Under the pieces are notes generated by a model. That model saw nothing but the letters and a program-made list of their open reading frames with translations. It was not told the DNA's origin and did not search any database. Positions 12,150 to 22,600 of a stretch of 64,000 nucleotides of DNA are shown piece after piece. Each line of letters begins with the position of its first letter. The stretch's first letter is position 1. The position numbers and the translations under genes were made by a program. The stretch covers positions 73,889,833-73,953,832 of the forward strand of contig CM053141.1 of NCBI GenBank assembly GCA_028571685.1. The letters are read 5' to 3'. Source of the DNA: Heterohyrax brucei (taxonomy: Eukaryota > Chordata > Mammalia > Hyracoidea > Procaviidae).

Positions 12150-12290
12150 GAAACCCTGGTAGTGTAGTAGTTAAGTGCTCTGACTGCTAACCAAAAGGTT
12201 GGACACTTGAATCCACCAGGCCCACCTTGGAAATTCTATGGGGCAGTGGGAATGAACTCGATGGTCATGGGTTTTTGTTTTGGTTTTAGT
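12150..12290 (+). repeat. AfroSINE type A with internal deletion
   Basis: The 5' half is intact. The CTACTCTGTCCTATAGGGTC segment is missing between GGGGCAGT and GGGAATGAACTCGATGG. Confidence 0.88.
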
Positions 12291-12907
12291 GCTTTTTACC
12301 AAAGAGCTCTGAACTACATGTGGTAAATGTTCCTGTTTGGATGTAGATACATAAGTTATCTGTTCTATTATGGCTTTTACTTTCATTTTTAAAGATATTT
12401 TATAATTAATTTTTAAGGTAAATGAAAGGTCTAAGCAATATGTCTTTAATAAAACAATAAATATGTTTTCAATCTCCTATTATCACAATATAGACTAGGG
12501 ATATTGTTAATATGCTTTTCCTAAACAAATTGATACAGATTTGTTGCTGGATACTTTATATATAATCACTTGGGATTTACTGGATAAAAGAACATGGGCT
12601 CCCCAACATTTTATATTGTAAAACAATGCCTTATAGAATTTAAAATAGCCTAGTCATTTCATTATACTCACCTGGGTTCTATGTTCTAAGTTATGTAAAT
12701 AGAACAAATTCAGGAGAAGCACGTAACTAAGAAGCGGCTTACCAAAAGTACATATTTAGGGAATTATACAACAGTTATTTAGCAAGAGAGTATAGAAGAG
12801 TTCTATTAGAATATCAAAGCATACCAAAAAAAATTTTTTTTAAGTCTAGTTTTTTTAACATTATGGTCCAAAAATCCTATTAATACAAATAAACATTACA
12901 GAAACTA
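12291..12907. other. Unassigned AT-rich DNA
   Basis: No gene or repeat family recognised. Confidence 0.5.
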
Positions 12908-13152
12908 TGTTATTGTTGTTGCAGTTAGGTGCCCTCGAGCTGGTTCTGACTCACAGTGACTCCATGTATAACAGAACAAAACACTGCCTGACCCAGTGCC
13001 ATCCTCCCAGCTGTTCCTATGTTTGAGCCCACTGTTGCAGCCACTGTGTCAGTCCATCTCACTGGCAGTCTTCCTCTTTTTCCATGACCCTCTTCGAAGC
13101 ATGATATCCTTCTCCAGGGATTTCTCCCTTCTGATAACATATCCAAAATAAG
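12908..13152 (-). mobile_element. RTE-type LINE 3' end
   Basis: Minus-strand copy of the RTE 3' end. The reverse strand reads as a degenerate C-terminus (EKDIMLRRGSWKKRKTASEM) typical of BovB/RTE ORFs, followed by GAGTCACTGTGAGTCAG, the tail shared with AfroSINEs. It is 5' truncated, as most RTE copies are. RTE is the likely source of the SINE 3' end. Confidence 0.7.
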
Positions 13153-13461
13153 CAGGACAAAAACTATATGGCTAGCTAAACAGCACACATAAATGGATAA
13201 TAATGAAATGAAGCTACCAATAACTGACATTTAAAAGAAAAGACTAACCTAACATGAAGACCAACCTAAGTTAACACTGACTGCACCAATAATAAAGCTT
13301 TCTATCTGAAAATGCAGAAATTTGAACTATAAAGGTATTTGCCTACTGGGAGCTTTGCAAAGTCATTGGTATCGCAATTTCTCAATACAGTGTTGTGTAA
13401 ACTTGAGTTCTACGTTAATACTCTCTAAATAGCAAACGTAACACATATACCCCGTTGCAAT
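13153..13461. other. Unassigned DNA
   Basis: Nothing recognised. Confidence 0.45.
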
Positions 13462-13584
13462 CAGCAACCTATAGGACAGAGTAGAACTGCCCCACAGGAT
13501 TTTCAGAGGAGGGTCTGGTGGATTCAAACAGCTGACCTTTCGGTTAGCAGCCAAGTTCTTAAGCACTGTGCCACCAAGGCATCA
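13462..13584 (-). repeat. AfroSINE type A, 3' truncated
   Basis: Runs from CCTATAGGACAGAGTAGAAC to TGTGCCACCAAGG. The segment 3' of the CCTATAGG motif is absent. Confidence 0.88.
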
Positions 13585-13632
13585 GCAAAGATTAGTTACC
13601 CTTTATAATCCCCTTAGGTTATGAGTACTCCT

Positions 13633-13932
13633 TGTTGTTAGCTGTTGTTGAGTAGGCCACCAACTCAAGGTGTGCTCTTGCACAAAAGAACACAGTGCTG
13701 ATGTTGTGGTCCATAGGATTTTCACTGGCTGATTTTTGAAAGTAGATTGCCAGTCCTTTCTTCCTAATCCATCTTAGTCTAGAAGATCTGCTGAAATCTG
13801 TTCTGTGTCAGAGCAACATGCAAGACTCTACCAACAGACAGATGGTGGCTGCACTTGAGGTACACTGGACAGGAATCAAACTCACGTCTCCGGTACAGAA
13901 GGCAAGAACTCTACCGCTAAATCACCCATCCT
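13633..13932 (-). repeat. tRNA-Gly-like SINE, near full length
   Basis: About 300 bp. On the minus strand the 5' end has AGCGGTAGAGTTCTTGCCTT and a GAGACGTGAGTTTGATTCC B-box-like segment, then a body ending in CAACAGCTAACAACAAGG. It is a tRNA-Gly-derived SINE and not a tRNA gene, because no cloverleaf can close. Confidence 0.7.
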
Positions 13933-13943
13933 ACTGGTCTTTC

Positions 13944-14051
13944 ACCCAAAACCAAAGGAAATCTATTTCTGTAAAAGGAATTCCAACTCACAGTGAGCCT
14001 ACGGGATAGAGTAGAACTGCCTCTGAGGATTTCCAAGGTTGTAACCTTTAT
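13944..14051 (-). repeat. AfroSINE type B, 3' part
   Basis: The 3' half of a type B SINE whose 5' half lies at 14388-14501. Two plus-strand SINEs separate the halves. Confidence 0.82.
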
Positions 14052-14052
14052 G

Positions 14053-14222
14053 GGGAAAACTTGTTGTGTAGCAGTTAAGTGCTATGAATGGTAACCCAAA
14101 GGCTGGCAGTTGGAATCCACCAGGTGCTCCTTGGAAAATCTATAAAGGCAGTTCTACTGTGTCCTATAGGGTTGCTATGAGTCAGAATCCACATGATGAC
14201 AGTAGGTTTGGGTTTTGGTTTA
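14053..14222 (+). repeat. AfroSINE type A nested in type B
   Basis: Full-length copy flanked by AACCTTTATGG and AATCTTTACGG. Confidence 0.9.
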
Positions 14223-14234
14223 GAATCTTTACGG

Positions 14235-14386
14235 AGGAGCTTTGGCAACAGTGGTTTAGAGCAATAGCTGCTGCCCAGACCACTGGCAACTCAAATCCAC
14301 CAGCTGCTCCTTGGGAACCCTATAGGGCAGTACTGTTCTGTCCTGTACGGTTGCTGTAAGTCAGAACTGACTCAGTGGCAATAGGT
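14235..14386 (+). repeat. AfroSINE type A nested in type B
   Basis: Flanked by AATCTTTACGGA (14224-14235) and AATCTTTATGGA (14387-14398). It shares the target word with its neighbour. Confidence 0.88.
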
Positions 14387-14387
14387 T

Positions 14388-14501
14388 AATCTTTATGGAA
14401 ACAGACTGCCACATCTTTCTCTTATGGAGCAGCTGGTGACTTCAAACAACCAATCTCTCGGTTAGCAACTGAGTGCTTAACCACTGTACTACCAGGGCTT
14501 C
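14388..14501 (-). repeat. AfroSINE type B, 5' part
   Basis: Remainder of the copy begun at 13944, ending CCACTGTACTACCAGGGCTT. Confidence 0.85.
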
Positions 14502-14654
14502 TTTAGTGTTATAGAAACTTTGGTTGCATTTTTTCACAAATAACACACTCACACGCATAACAGGCAGACATGAGGGAATTAAGTAAAACAGTTGTGGCAT
14601 AAGGAGAATGTTATTTGCATAAAAATTCAGTACTCCTTAAGAAAGAGTTCCTGC

Positions 14655-14822
14655 AAGAGTGGGTGGAGAGGAGGGGAAAGGAGGCTGTTGGGAGGATGAG
14701 ACATGTATGGAGCAGAGAGGAATAGTGTGCTGTCACCAGACAGGGAGAGCAATGGAAGCTGCATATAGGTGGGCATGTAAATTTATACGGGAATGTACAT
14801 TTTCATTCAGTCATGAGTGAAA
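14655..14822 (+). mobile_element. L1 3' module, 5'-truncated (copy F)
   Basis: The last 168 bp of the module (GCATATAGGTGGGCATG, GGGAATGTACATTTTCATTC). The 13 bp duplication AAAGAGTTCCTGC at 14642-14654 and 14823-14835 shows a separate retrotransposition event. Confidence 0.9.
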
Positions 14823-14835
14823 AAAGAGTTCCTGC

Positions 14836-15750
14836 TGTTGTCTGGACGATCCCAGGAAAAGACAGAATTTTGGATCAGTAGGCAGGCCTTGGGAGGTGTA
14901 TTTGAACTAGGAGCATCCTGTTGAGAATCACTGAAGGAGAATGGAAAACCAACCAGGGAGGGAGGACAGAGTCTCTTGGTGTTTCCTTATATTTGTCATT
15001 TGAAGTTTGAGCCGAGTTAGTGTTCATTTATATAGTCCTTATCAATTCTTAAGCACATTTATAAATCTTATCTCAGGACTGACGCATCCAAATAATGCTA
15101 AGAATTCTGAGGAGTGGCATTTCTGGAGAGGCTACAGTGGGCTGGACATTTTTTTTTTGCTTGAACTGTTAAAGTTGGAATTGAGTCCTGAGTTGAGTTT
15201 GTAGAGGGAAGAATGTTAAGGGACTCAGAGTAGGCGGGATTGGTTTGGAGGTGAGTCCCTAAACTGCATAGGTGTAGACTGAACCTGGGTGGCAAGCTAA
15301 ACTTGAGGTTTCTCAGAACTGTTGAGGGTTTTAGGCAGTCAGCAAAGGTTGTGCAAGGACACATGAAATAGCAATCACAACAATCCATCACAAGCCTCCT
15401 TGTCCTCCAACCCATTCTCCCTCAGTCACCAGGGGTCTTTTTGCCCAACAGTGTTTTATTTGTGTAGCTTCTTTCCAAAGCTCCCTCTCCCTGCCCACAC
15501 TATGAAATCTAAATTCCAGTGTATGGACCACCTTTGCCAGTCATCTCAGTAGTATAAGAGCAGGGTGAGTGAGAGGCTGTTCCCTTCAGAAACAGATATA
15601 TGGAGGTGCAGTATCTCAGGAGAATTTAAAGACATAAATAAACTTAGTCAAGCCGCCCTGCTTTTTACTATCACCATGAACTGGCAACTCCAAACAAGGT
15701 CAGGGATAAAATACAATAAAACATTACTGTGGGGTTTTAATAATAAATAT
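14836..15750. other. Unassigned DNA
   Basis: No repeat or gene recognised. The longest open frames (15098-15415 minus, 15565-15762 plus) have no known motif. Confidence 0.5.
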
Positions 15751-15928
15751 GTAAACTCCTGATGGCACAGTGGCTAAGAGCTGCACCTGCTAACCAAAAG
15801 GTCAGCAGTTCACATCACCCAAGCTGTCCCTGGAAACTCGGTGGGGCAGTTCTACTCTGACCTATTTATTGGGTCTCTATGAGTCTGAATCGACTCAACA
15901 GCAGTGGGGTTTTTGTTGTTTTTCTTTT
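15751..15928 (+). repeat. AfroSINE type A
   Basis: CTCCTGATGGCACAGTGGC start. It has a small extra TTTATT inside the CCTATAGGG motif and a T-rich tail. Confidence 0.9.
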
Positions 15929-15970
15929 TTTAATGTAAACTTCAAGCTAACACATTTTTACTACTTACCC

Positions 15971-16128
15971 TTAAAAAGAGCTCTAGTAGCACAGTAACTG
16001 CTAACTAAAAGGTTGGCAGTTCGAATCTCCACCAGCCACTTCTTGGAAATCCTACGCGACAGTTCCACTCTGTTCTTTAGGGTTGCTATAAAGTTAAGTT
16101 TCACTTGACAGCAATGAGTTTGTGTTTC
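15971..16128 (+). repeat. AfroSINE type A
   Basis: AGAGCTCTAGTAGCACAGT start, with GGTTGGCAGTTCGAATC and a diverged tail. Confidence 0.85.
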
Positions 16129-16173
16129 TGGAGGGGGCGGTTTCTGTGTTACAAGGAGCAGCACAGTTACAGA

Positions 16174-16456
16174 CAGGAGCCCTAGGGTGCAGTGGTTTAG
16201 GGCTTGGCAGCCTCGGGAAACTAAGACAGAAGCCTTCTACATTTTTTGTATTTTTTTTAATCCAGTCTTTTATAGTTGTCTTTAAGTGCTTGACTACTAA
16301 CTGAAAGGTTGCAATTCCAATCCATCAGCAGCACTGCAGGAGAAAAGACCTGACCATCTGCTCCTGTAAAGATTATAAATTAGGAAACTAGCTCAGGCAG
16401 TTCTACTCTGCCCTATCGGGTCACTATGAGTCAGAATTGACCACTAAAGAAAACAA
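16174..16456 (+). repeat. AfroSINE type B, disrupted
   Basis: A short 5' piece (16174-16228) and a near-complete type B body (16281-16456) are separated by about 50 bp of T-rich DNA. This is either one copy with an insertion or two copies. Confidence 0.75.
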
Positions 16457-16644
16457 TTGCCACATCTAACTTAACGGCAACATTTTTATTAAGATTTTCT
16501 AAAACAATTGCTTTTTAAGAGGTATACCACAATTTATTAATTTATACAATGATTAACCAAATAATAAATATAAAATAACACATGGCAATGACCAGTTTAG
16601 ATATAGTACAACTGCTGATAACCACCCAACTCAGCTATTGGGGC

Positions 16645-17113
16645 TGTGATGTATTGAATTGTGTGCCCCAAAATAAGTGTTGACTTGGTTAGGCCATGAT
16701 TCCTTGTATTGTATGGTTGTCCTCCGTTCTGTGATTGTAATTGTGTGTTAAAGAGCACTAAGGTGGGAGGGTAACATCCTTACTAAATTCACATCCCTGA
16801 TCCAATGTAAAGAGAGTTTCCCACCTTTATTTTACAAGAGATAAAAGGAAAGGGAAGCAAGTAGATAGTGGGGACCGCCTACCCCCAAGAAAGCAGTTTC
16901 AGAACCATAGCATATCACTAGGCCCAAGTTTCCTGCCTGGAGAAGCTCTTAGTCCAGGGGAAGATTGAAAACAAAGACCTTCCTCCAGAGCCCAGAGAGA
17001 TGACACCCTGAATTTGGACTTCTAGCCTACTAGACCTTCAGAAAATAAATTTATCTTTGTTAAAGCCATCCACTCATAGTATTTCTCCTATAGCAGTGTT
17101 GGTGACTAAGACA
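16645..17113 (+). mobile_element. MaLR-type solo LTR
   Basis: Begins TGTGATGTATTGAATTGTG and ends GGTGACTAAGACA, with a GAGATAAAAGG promoter-like box and AAAATAAATTTATC near the 3' end. The flanking 5-mers GGGGC and GAGGC differ at one base, as expected for a diverged LTR target duplication. Confidence 0.8.
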
Positions 17114-17216
17114 GAGGCAGAAGTAGAAAGGCTCACTTCCATCTAGGAACCTCCAGGGTGCTGAGAGCATCACTTAGGTGATATGTTTTTAAATTTAGCT
17201 GATGTGTCTTTTAAAT

Positions 17217-17415
17217 GACCTTTGTTGTTTGCCGTTGAGTTGATTCTGACTCTTGGCAATCCCATGTGACCCCATGTGTGCAGAGAACTGCTCCCTATAG
17301 TTTTCAAAGCTGTGACCTTTGAAACTCATTACCAGACTTGTCTTCTGTGCCACCTTTGGGTGGGTTTGGACTGCCAGCTTTTTAGTTAGTAATCAAGTGC
17401 TTAACTGTTTGTCTT
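17217..17415 (-). repeat. AfroSINE type C
   Basis: Starts TTTGCCGTTGAGTTGATTCT and contains the reverse type C middle CCACCTTTGGGTGGGTTTGG. Confidence 0.85.
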
Positions 17416-17429
17416 ACCTAAATGGCCAC

Positions 17430-17600
17430 AGAGAAACCCCGGTGGCCTACTGGGCTAAGGCCTATATCTGCTAACCACAAGGTCAGCAGTTCAAATATAT
17501 CAGGCACCCCTTGGAAACTCTATGGGGCAGCTCTACTCTGACCCATAGGGTCGCTATGAGTCAGATCCAACTTGACAGCAGTGGGTTTGTTTTGTTTTGT
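17430..17600 (+). repeat. AfroSINE type A
   Basis: Target duplication AAATGGCCAC (17420-17429) and AAATGGCCCC (17601-17610). Confidence 0.92.
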
Positions 17601-17792
17601 AAATGGCCCCTATTCTTTAATTGTTAAATACATTGTTATATGATTTGTAGGGTATGAATTACTTGAGGTCTAGACTGTGTTAGTCAATACTGCTTTGGTT
17701 TCAAATGACAGAAACGCAACTCAAACCAATTTATGTATAAAAGGGAATTTATTGACTTACGGACTGAATTGCGACATACTGTAAATCCTAAC

Positions 17793-17842
17793 CTCTATAG
17801 GGTCGCCATGAGTCGGAATCAACTCTATGGCAGTGGTATGGC
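17793..17842 (+). repeat. AfroSINE 3' fragment
   Basis: Only CTATAGGGTCGCCATGAGTC and its tail remain. Confidence 0.7.
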
Positions 17843-17849
17843 TCTGGTA

Positions 17850-18006
17850 GAAACTCTGGTGGTGTAGTAGTTAAGAGCTATGCCTGGTAACCAGAAGTTG
17901 AGCAGTTCAAATCCACCAGGTGTTCCTTGGCAATTGTATCAGGCAGTTCTATTCTCTCCTAAAGGATCACCATGGGTCTGAATCCACTAGACAGCAATGG
18001 ATTTGG
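17850..18006 (+). repeat. AfroSINE type A
   Basis: Full-length but diverged copy, with a GAAACTCTGGTGGTGTAGT start. Confidence 0.9.
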
Positions 18007-18380
18007 ATGCCTATGGTTATAATCCCATGTGGGAATGGGTTGTCTTTGTTGTGTTAATGAGGCTGGATTAGTGTAGGGTCTTGTAGCCGTGGTTGAAGCA
18101 ATCACAATGTCTTACTAGCCAGCCTGGATCTCATACCCAATGTGATGGAAGCAAAGCATTGTGACTGACGGTCTCACCAGACTTCATGCAATGCGGAAGG
18201 ACACGTTCTTAAAGGAAAGCCTAGATGCCCTTAGCAGAAGCTAGTCATGCAAAAACAACAGATTTCCCCAGCATGAAACATACCTTAATTATTCTTGTAT
18301 TTCCCACTAAGACCAAGTGCATAGAAACAGCATAGTACTGAATATTGGAAGTATTAACTGCTGTTTTTATTATTGTTAAG
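18007..18380. other. Unassigned DNA
   Basis: Nothing recognised. It holds TGGAAGTATT at 18346-18355, repeated at 19285-19294. Confidence 0.45.
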
Positions 18381-18506
18381 AGAAGTTCCGGTGGTGCAGT
18401 GGCTCAGCACTTGGCTGCTAACTGAAAGATTTGCAGTTCAAACCCACCAGCTACTTCATGGGAGAAAGATATGGCAGTTTGTTCCTGTAAAGATCACAAC
18501 CTTGGG
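18381..18506 (+). repeat. AfroSINE type B, 5' half
   Basis: Runs from the 5' end to GATCACAACCTTGG and then joins directly to the L1 3' module copy H. Confidence 0.85.
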
Positions 18507-19275
18507 AGTAGCAGGGCAGGACTCTGGGGACCATAGTTTCAGGAGACATTTAGGTCAGTTGGCAAAACAAAGTTTATTAAGAAAGTATTCTACATCCCAC
18601 TTTGGTGAGTGGCTTCTGGCGTCTTAAAAGCTAGCAAGTAGCTATCTAAGATGCGTCTATTGGTCCCAACGCACCTGGAGCAAAGGAAAAATGAAGAACA
18701 CCAAAGACATAAGGAAAATATGAGCCCAAGAGACAGAAAGCACCACATAAACTAGAGAGTACATCAGCACGAGACCAGAAGAATTAGATGGTGCCCAGCT
18801 ACCACAAATGACTGCCCTGACAGGGAACACAGCAGTGAATCCCTGGAGGAGTGGGAGAAAAGTAGGGTGGAGAGCTCAAATTCTAGTAAAAAGCCCAGAC
18901 TTGATGGTCTACCAAGACTACAGGGATCCCAGAAGACATGGCTGCTGAAATTTCTGTTGGCCCAGAGCTAAAACCATTCCTTGATAGCAGCTCTTCAGAC
19001 AAAGACTATAAGACATGATACTAGTGAAGAGTGTGATTCTTGGCTTAGCAGATACATAAAATCAAATAGATGGCTCCTGTCCAGAGCTCAGATAATAAGG
19101 CAGAAGGGGACAGGAGCTGGTTCAATGGACACAGGAAAGACAGGGTGGAGAGAAGTAGCTCTCACACTGTGAGGAGAAGAACTAGGGCCACATAACAACG
19201 TGTGTCTAAGTTTTTGTGTGAGAAACTGACTTGAATTGTAAACTTTCACTTAAAGCACAATAAAAAGAAAAAATA
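18507..19275 (+). mobile_element. L1 3' module, older solo copy (H)
   Basis: About 769 bp, diverged from the young copies but with the same order of landmarks: GGCAGGACTCTGGGGACCAT start, TGGTGAGTGGCTTCTGGCG, CGAGACCAGAAGAATTAGAT, and a tail with AAAGCACAATAAAAAG. There is no L1 ORF2 sequence upstream. It begins at the same 5' point as copies A, B and D, which belong to a younger branch. Confidence 0.8.
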
Positions 19276-19329
19276 GAAATACACTGGAAGTATTGAATAT
19301 ACATATATGTGTGTATATATATATATTTT

Positions 19330-19424
19330 ACAGTCTTGGAAACCATATGGGTCAGTTCTGCTCTGTTCTGTTGGGTCAGTAAGAGTCAAAATCAACTTGA
19401 TGGCAATGAATTTGTTTTTGGTTC
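19330..19424 (+). repeat. AfroSINE type B, 3' half
   Basis: ACAGTCTTGGAAACCATATG to the tail. It may be the lost 3' half of the SINE at 18381, displaced by copy H and a TA/TG tract (19299-19328). Confidence 0.75.
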
Positions 19425-19427
19425 GGC

Positions 19428-19565
19428 TGCTGTCAGTTGCTGTTGTATTGATTGCAACTCACTGCAACCTTATATATATAACAGGCGAACAGTGCCTGGT
19501 CCTTTACCATCTTCATAATTGTTGGCATGTTTGAGTTCTACTAATGTAGCCACAGCATTTCCACA
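19428..19565 (-). mobile_element. RTE-type LINE 3' fragment
   Basis: Reverse-strand RTE end: GTCAGTTGCTGTTGTATTGA, AACAGTGCCTGGTCC and CATAATTGTTGGCATG. Confidence 0.6.
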
Positions 19566-19737
19566 GACATCATTTTATTGTCACTGGTAAAAACCCCAGA
19601 ACAAATAACTTCTTTAATGTTACTGTGGTAAGAGTGAGTTCCTTTACATGGCCTTTTGCCAGGGTTCTTTGGAAAACTAGCTTTAGAGGTTTATCCCCTA
19701 ATCCCCAAGGAGTTAACCTTTGCCCTAGTTTTCTACC

Positions 19738-20335
19738 TGTCTTAGGCTGGGTTTTCTAGGGAAGCAAAACCAATAACATGAGTAGGTACAAGGAAAGATT
19801 TATAATATATATAGATACATATGTATAGATACGTGAGTCAGATCTGACTCGATGGCACTTGGCTTTGGCATAGATACATAGATATAGATATAGGAAACAG
19901 CTCATGCAGTCACAGAAGCTGAATGTCCCAAGTTCTGGCACAAGCCTCACGTGGCCACGGAAGGTGAGGAACCAAAAGTGAGCAGGTCAGAGACCAGAGT
20001 TCTAGATCACCGGTTGTGTAGGTTGGTGGATCCCAAGCTGGTGGCAAGACGGAGCAGCAGAGGCTGGTGAACCCAGGACCGGCAGGTCAGGGAGCAGGAC
20101 TCTCAAGTGCCTACTGTAAGGATTGATGAATCCAACAGCTGCTAGTTCAAGTCCAGGAACCAGACGCTGGAAGAAGAGAGCAGGAGCTCCTGGCTATGTG
20201 AGCAGACCAGCAGTAGTATTGGAAGGTCGAGAGATGAGAGCTGAGGGGCAGGAAGCCACCACAAACACCGCCCTGCCACTTAATACAGCAGCCAAATATG
20301 GAGTAGCCAAGTTGACTTAATCCTGACCACCACAC
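19738..20335 (-). mobile_element. Probable LTR, ERVL/MaLR-like, minus strand
   Basis: Begins GTCTTAGGCTGGGTTTTC, like the reversed 3' end of mammalian ERVL-related LTRs, and ends AGTTGACTTAATCCTGACCA. Inside are ATA/GATA-rich DNA and a stray SINE tail (GAGTCAGATCTGACTCGATG at 19834-19853). The family name is not assigned. Confidence 0.5.
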
Positions 20336-20420
20336 TACTCTAAAGGGTTTGGTACATTTCCTGGGTAAACTGTAAACAACTTTGTTTCAGACTTTTTGAT
20401 TGACCCTGGGCTGCATCCTG

Positions 20421-20586
20421 GAACCCCTGGTGGTGTAGTGGTTAGGTGCTATGTCTGCTATTCCAAATGCTGGCAGTTATTCTGCCAGGTTCTCGTTGGA
20501 AACTGTAGAGCAGTTCTACTTAGTCCTACAAGGTTGCTATGAGTAGGAATTGACTTGAGCCCATTGAATTTGGTTTTTGGTTTTGG
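20421..20586 (+). repeat. AfroSINE type A
   Basis: Perfect 13 bp duplication GGGCTGCATCCTG at 20408-20420 and 20587-20599. The exact flanks suggest a relatively recent insertion. Confidence 0.93.
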
Positions 20587-20707
20587 GGGCTGCATCCTGC
20601 CCTGTGAGTGGTAGGAACTTCACAGGGATTGGTCAATATACTATGCAAATGAGTGGCTGTAAGCTATGCAATAAACTTACTGTAGCACCGTATGAAAATA
20701 AAGTGTC

Positions 20708-21384
20708 TGTGGTGTAATGAGAGGCGATCTGAAAGTTTATGGCCCTGGTGGGAGGGTCATGCTGGAAATTTATGAGGAATTTATGTATATATGCAGTTAA
20801 CCCCACAGAGCTTTTGAGACAGGAAGCAGGAGGAAAGAGAATGGAAAAGAGGCAAGACACGAGAGAGAAAAAGTAGAAAGCACTGAGGCAAGGAAACTCC
20901 TAAAAGAACTGTAACACAGGTCAAAAGCTGTACAAGTGAAGACAGTGACAGGTCCAGAAGGTGATAGTCAGTGGTGACAGATGACAGGGCCAAAAGGAGC
21001 CTCCTACAGAGGCTGAGAGGAGCCTGTCGTGAAGGGGCTGAGAGGAGACCTGCGCGGCCGAGAGGGGATGCGTGTTACACAGAGGCGGGCCTGCTGGCTT
21101 GCACCTGGAGGAGCCGTGAGCTCTGTCCCAAACGGAAGCAAGGAGGAATGCCTTGTCCACTTTGTAGAAGCCTTCCGGACTTGGCCTGCCTGCTTCCTCA
21201 TCTTCACCCACAGTTGCAACCTGTTGATCACGATACTAAGTTATATCCTGTTGCTTCGATGGCGGTGGGTGGTGGGTCCTTAATAAACCACTTAACTGTC
21301 AGTATGGTCTGTGCATTCTGTGTGATCATTGTAACGAACTACCAAACCCTGAAGAGAAGCAGAGTGTGCCATGGAAAGGACCGC
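20708..21384 (+). mobile_element. ERV-L-type LTR (5' LTR remnant)
   Basis: Starts TGTGGTGTAATGAGAGGC (start uncertain) and has an AATAAA at 21282-21287 near its 3' end. A tRNA-Leu-like primer site follows immediately. Open frames across it (20971-21402 plus and minus) show no retroviral motif and are treated as chance. Confidence 0.55.
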
Positions 21385-21401
21385 TGGTGTCAGAATTGGT
21401 A
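21385..21401 (+). other. Candidate ERV primer-binding site (tRNA-Leu type)
   Basis: TGGTGTCAGAATTGGTA differs at three of 17 positions from the complement of a tRNA-Leu 3' end (TGGTGTCAGGAGTGGGA). The site lies 3' of the LTR. The internal region after it fades out within about 100 bp, with no gag or pol seen. Confidence 0.5.
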
Positions 21402-21798
21402 AAAACATTGGAATCTGACCTCTATTTCATGGGAATCAGCTCAGAGCTGATCCTGGTCATTGTCCCCTTGAAGTTAGGTTCTGACACTACTCTTATTGTT
21501 ACCCAAATATTATAGTTACACAGCTGGTTTTGATAGAGCTGAGTCCATAACTGAGTCTCCTAACTTCTGTTCTAATCTTCTTAGATATCTTCCTCTTTTC
21601 TTCGCTACTGCTACCAGTACTGATTTCAAGTGAGAACAAAACAGGGCAGAGGCACTTAGGGCCTGCCTTTCATTACTTCTTAGAAGCTTCAATACACTTT
21701 TGTCCCTAGAAAGTCAGCCAATCAATAGAATGATGGTGTGTGACTAGCTGGTTGCTTCTAGCTTTCAGCTTAATTACATAGATTTCTATAACAGATCA
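21402..21798. other. Possible ERV leader, then unassigned DNA
   Basis: No open frame or repeat identified after the primer-site candidate. Confidence 0.4.
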
Positions 21799-21990
21799 GG
21801 AAACCCTGGAAGCATACTGGTTAAGTGCTACATTTGCTAACTGAAACATCAGCAGTTCAGATCCTCCAGGTGCTCCTTGGAAACTCTATGGGGCAGTTCT
21901 ACTCTGATCTATAGAGTCTGAATCAACTCGACAGCAGATGACTCACAGATCACCGTGAATCAGAATCAACTATGTGGCAATCAACAGCAA
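21799..21990 (+). repeat. AfroSINE type A with repeated tail
   Basis: The copy ends at about 21940. A second diverged tail (ATCACCGTGAATCAGAATC) follows directly. Confidence 0.85.
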
Positions 21991-22177
21991 CAGCAATACA
22001 TAATGGGTGGCTGTCATCCATATTTAGGCTATTGATTTGTTCAATTTTGGAATCTGACAAAGGAAACCTAGTCTACTGTTTTGTTTCTAAAGCTAATATT
22101 TGCCTATGTGTTTGACAGTACTTTGATGTACTAAGATTCTGTACTGAAAACATGTCCTTAAAGGCAATATAGCGTAC

Positions 22178-22392
22178 TGGAGGAGGCCCCAGGTTGTACA
22201 AAGAGTTAAAATACTTGACTGCTAACCAAAATGTTGGCTATGTTAGCCCACCTAGAGGTGCCTCTGAAGAAAGGCCTGGTGATGGACTTCCCAAAAAGTC
22301 AGCCGTTGAAAGTCCTGTGGAACACAGTTCTATCCGACACACCCAGGGTTGCCATGGGTTGGGGTTGTTAACTAGATGGCAGCTTGCTAGGG
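22178..22392 (+). repeat. AfroSINE type C
   Basis: Middle GAAGAAAGGCCTGGTGATGG and tail GGTTGCCATGGGTTGGGG. Confidence 0.88.
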
Positions 22393-22404
22393 TATTGGAA
22401 GTAA

Positions 22405-22600
22405 AGTGAGATGTAGAGTCAAACTGTTTGAATATCTCAGCTCCCTTACTTATGACCCTGGGCAGGTCAGGTATCTTCATGAGCCTCAGTCTTCTTCCAT
22501 AAAATCAGATAACATTAACACAGACCTGCTAAACCTACTTCTCAGGGCTATGGTGTGGATAAAATGAGATGAAGCGTTTTAAAGGGCTCCATGAAACCTG
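22405..22600 (+). repeat. MIR SINE
   Basis: GAGTCAAACTGTTTGAATAT, ACTTATGACCCTGGGCAGGT, then GAGCCTCAGTCTTCTTC and GATAAAATGAGATGAAGC follow MIR order. Confidence 0.75.

Noticed and set aside
13633..13932. tRNA-Gly gene
   Set aside because: The tRNA-like part is degenerate, cannot form the acceptor stem and continues into a SINE body shared with two other copies.
20971..21402. 143-codon open frame near 21 kb as a host gene
   Set aside because: It lies across the ERV-L LTR, polyadenylation signal and primer-site candidate, and has no protein motif.
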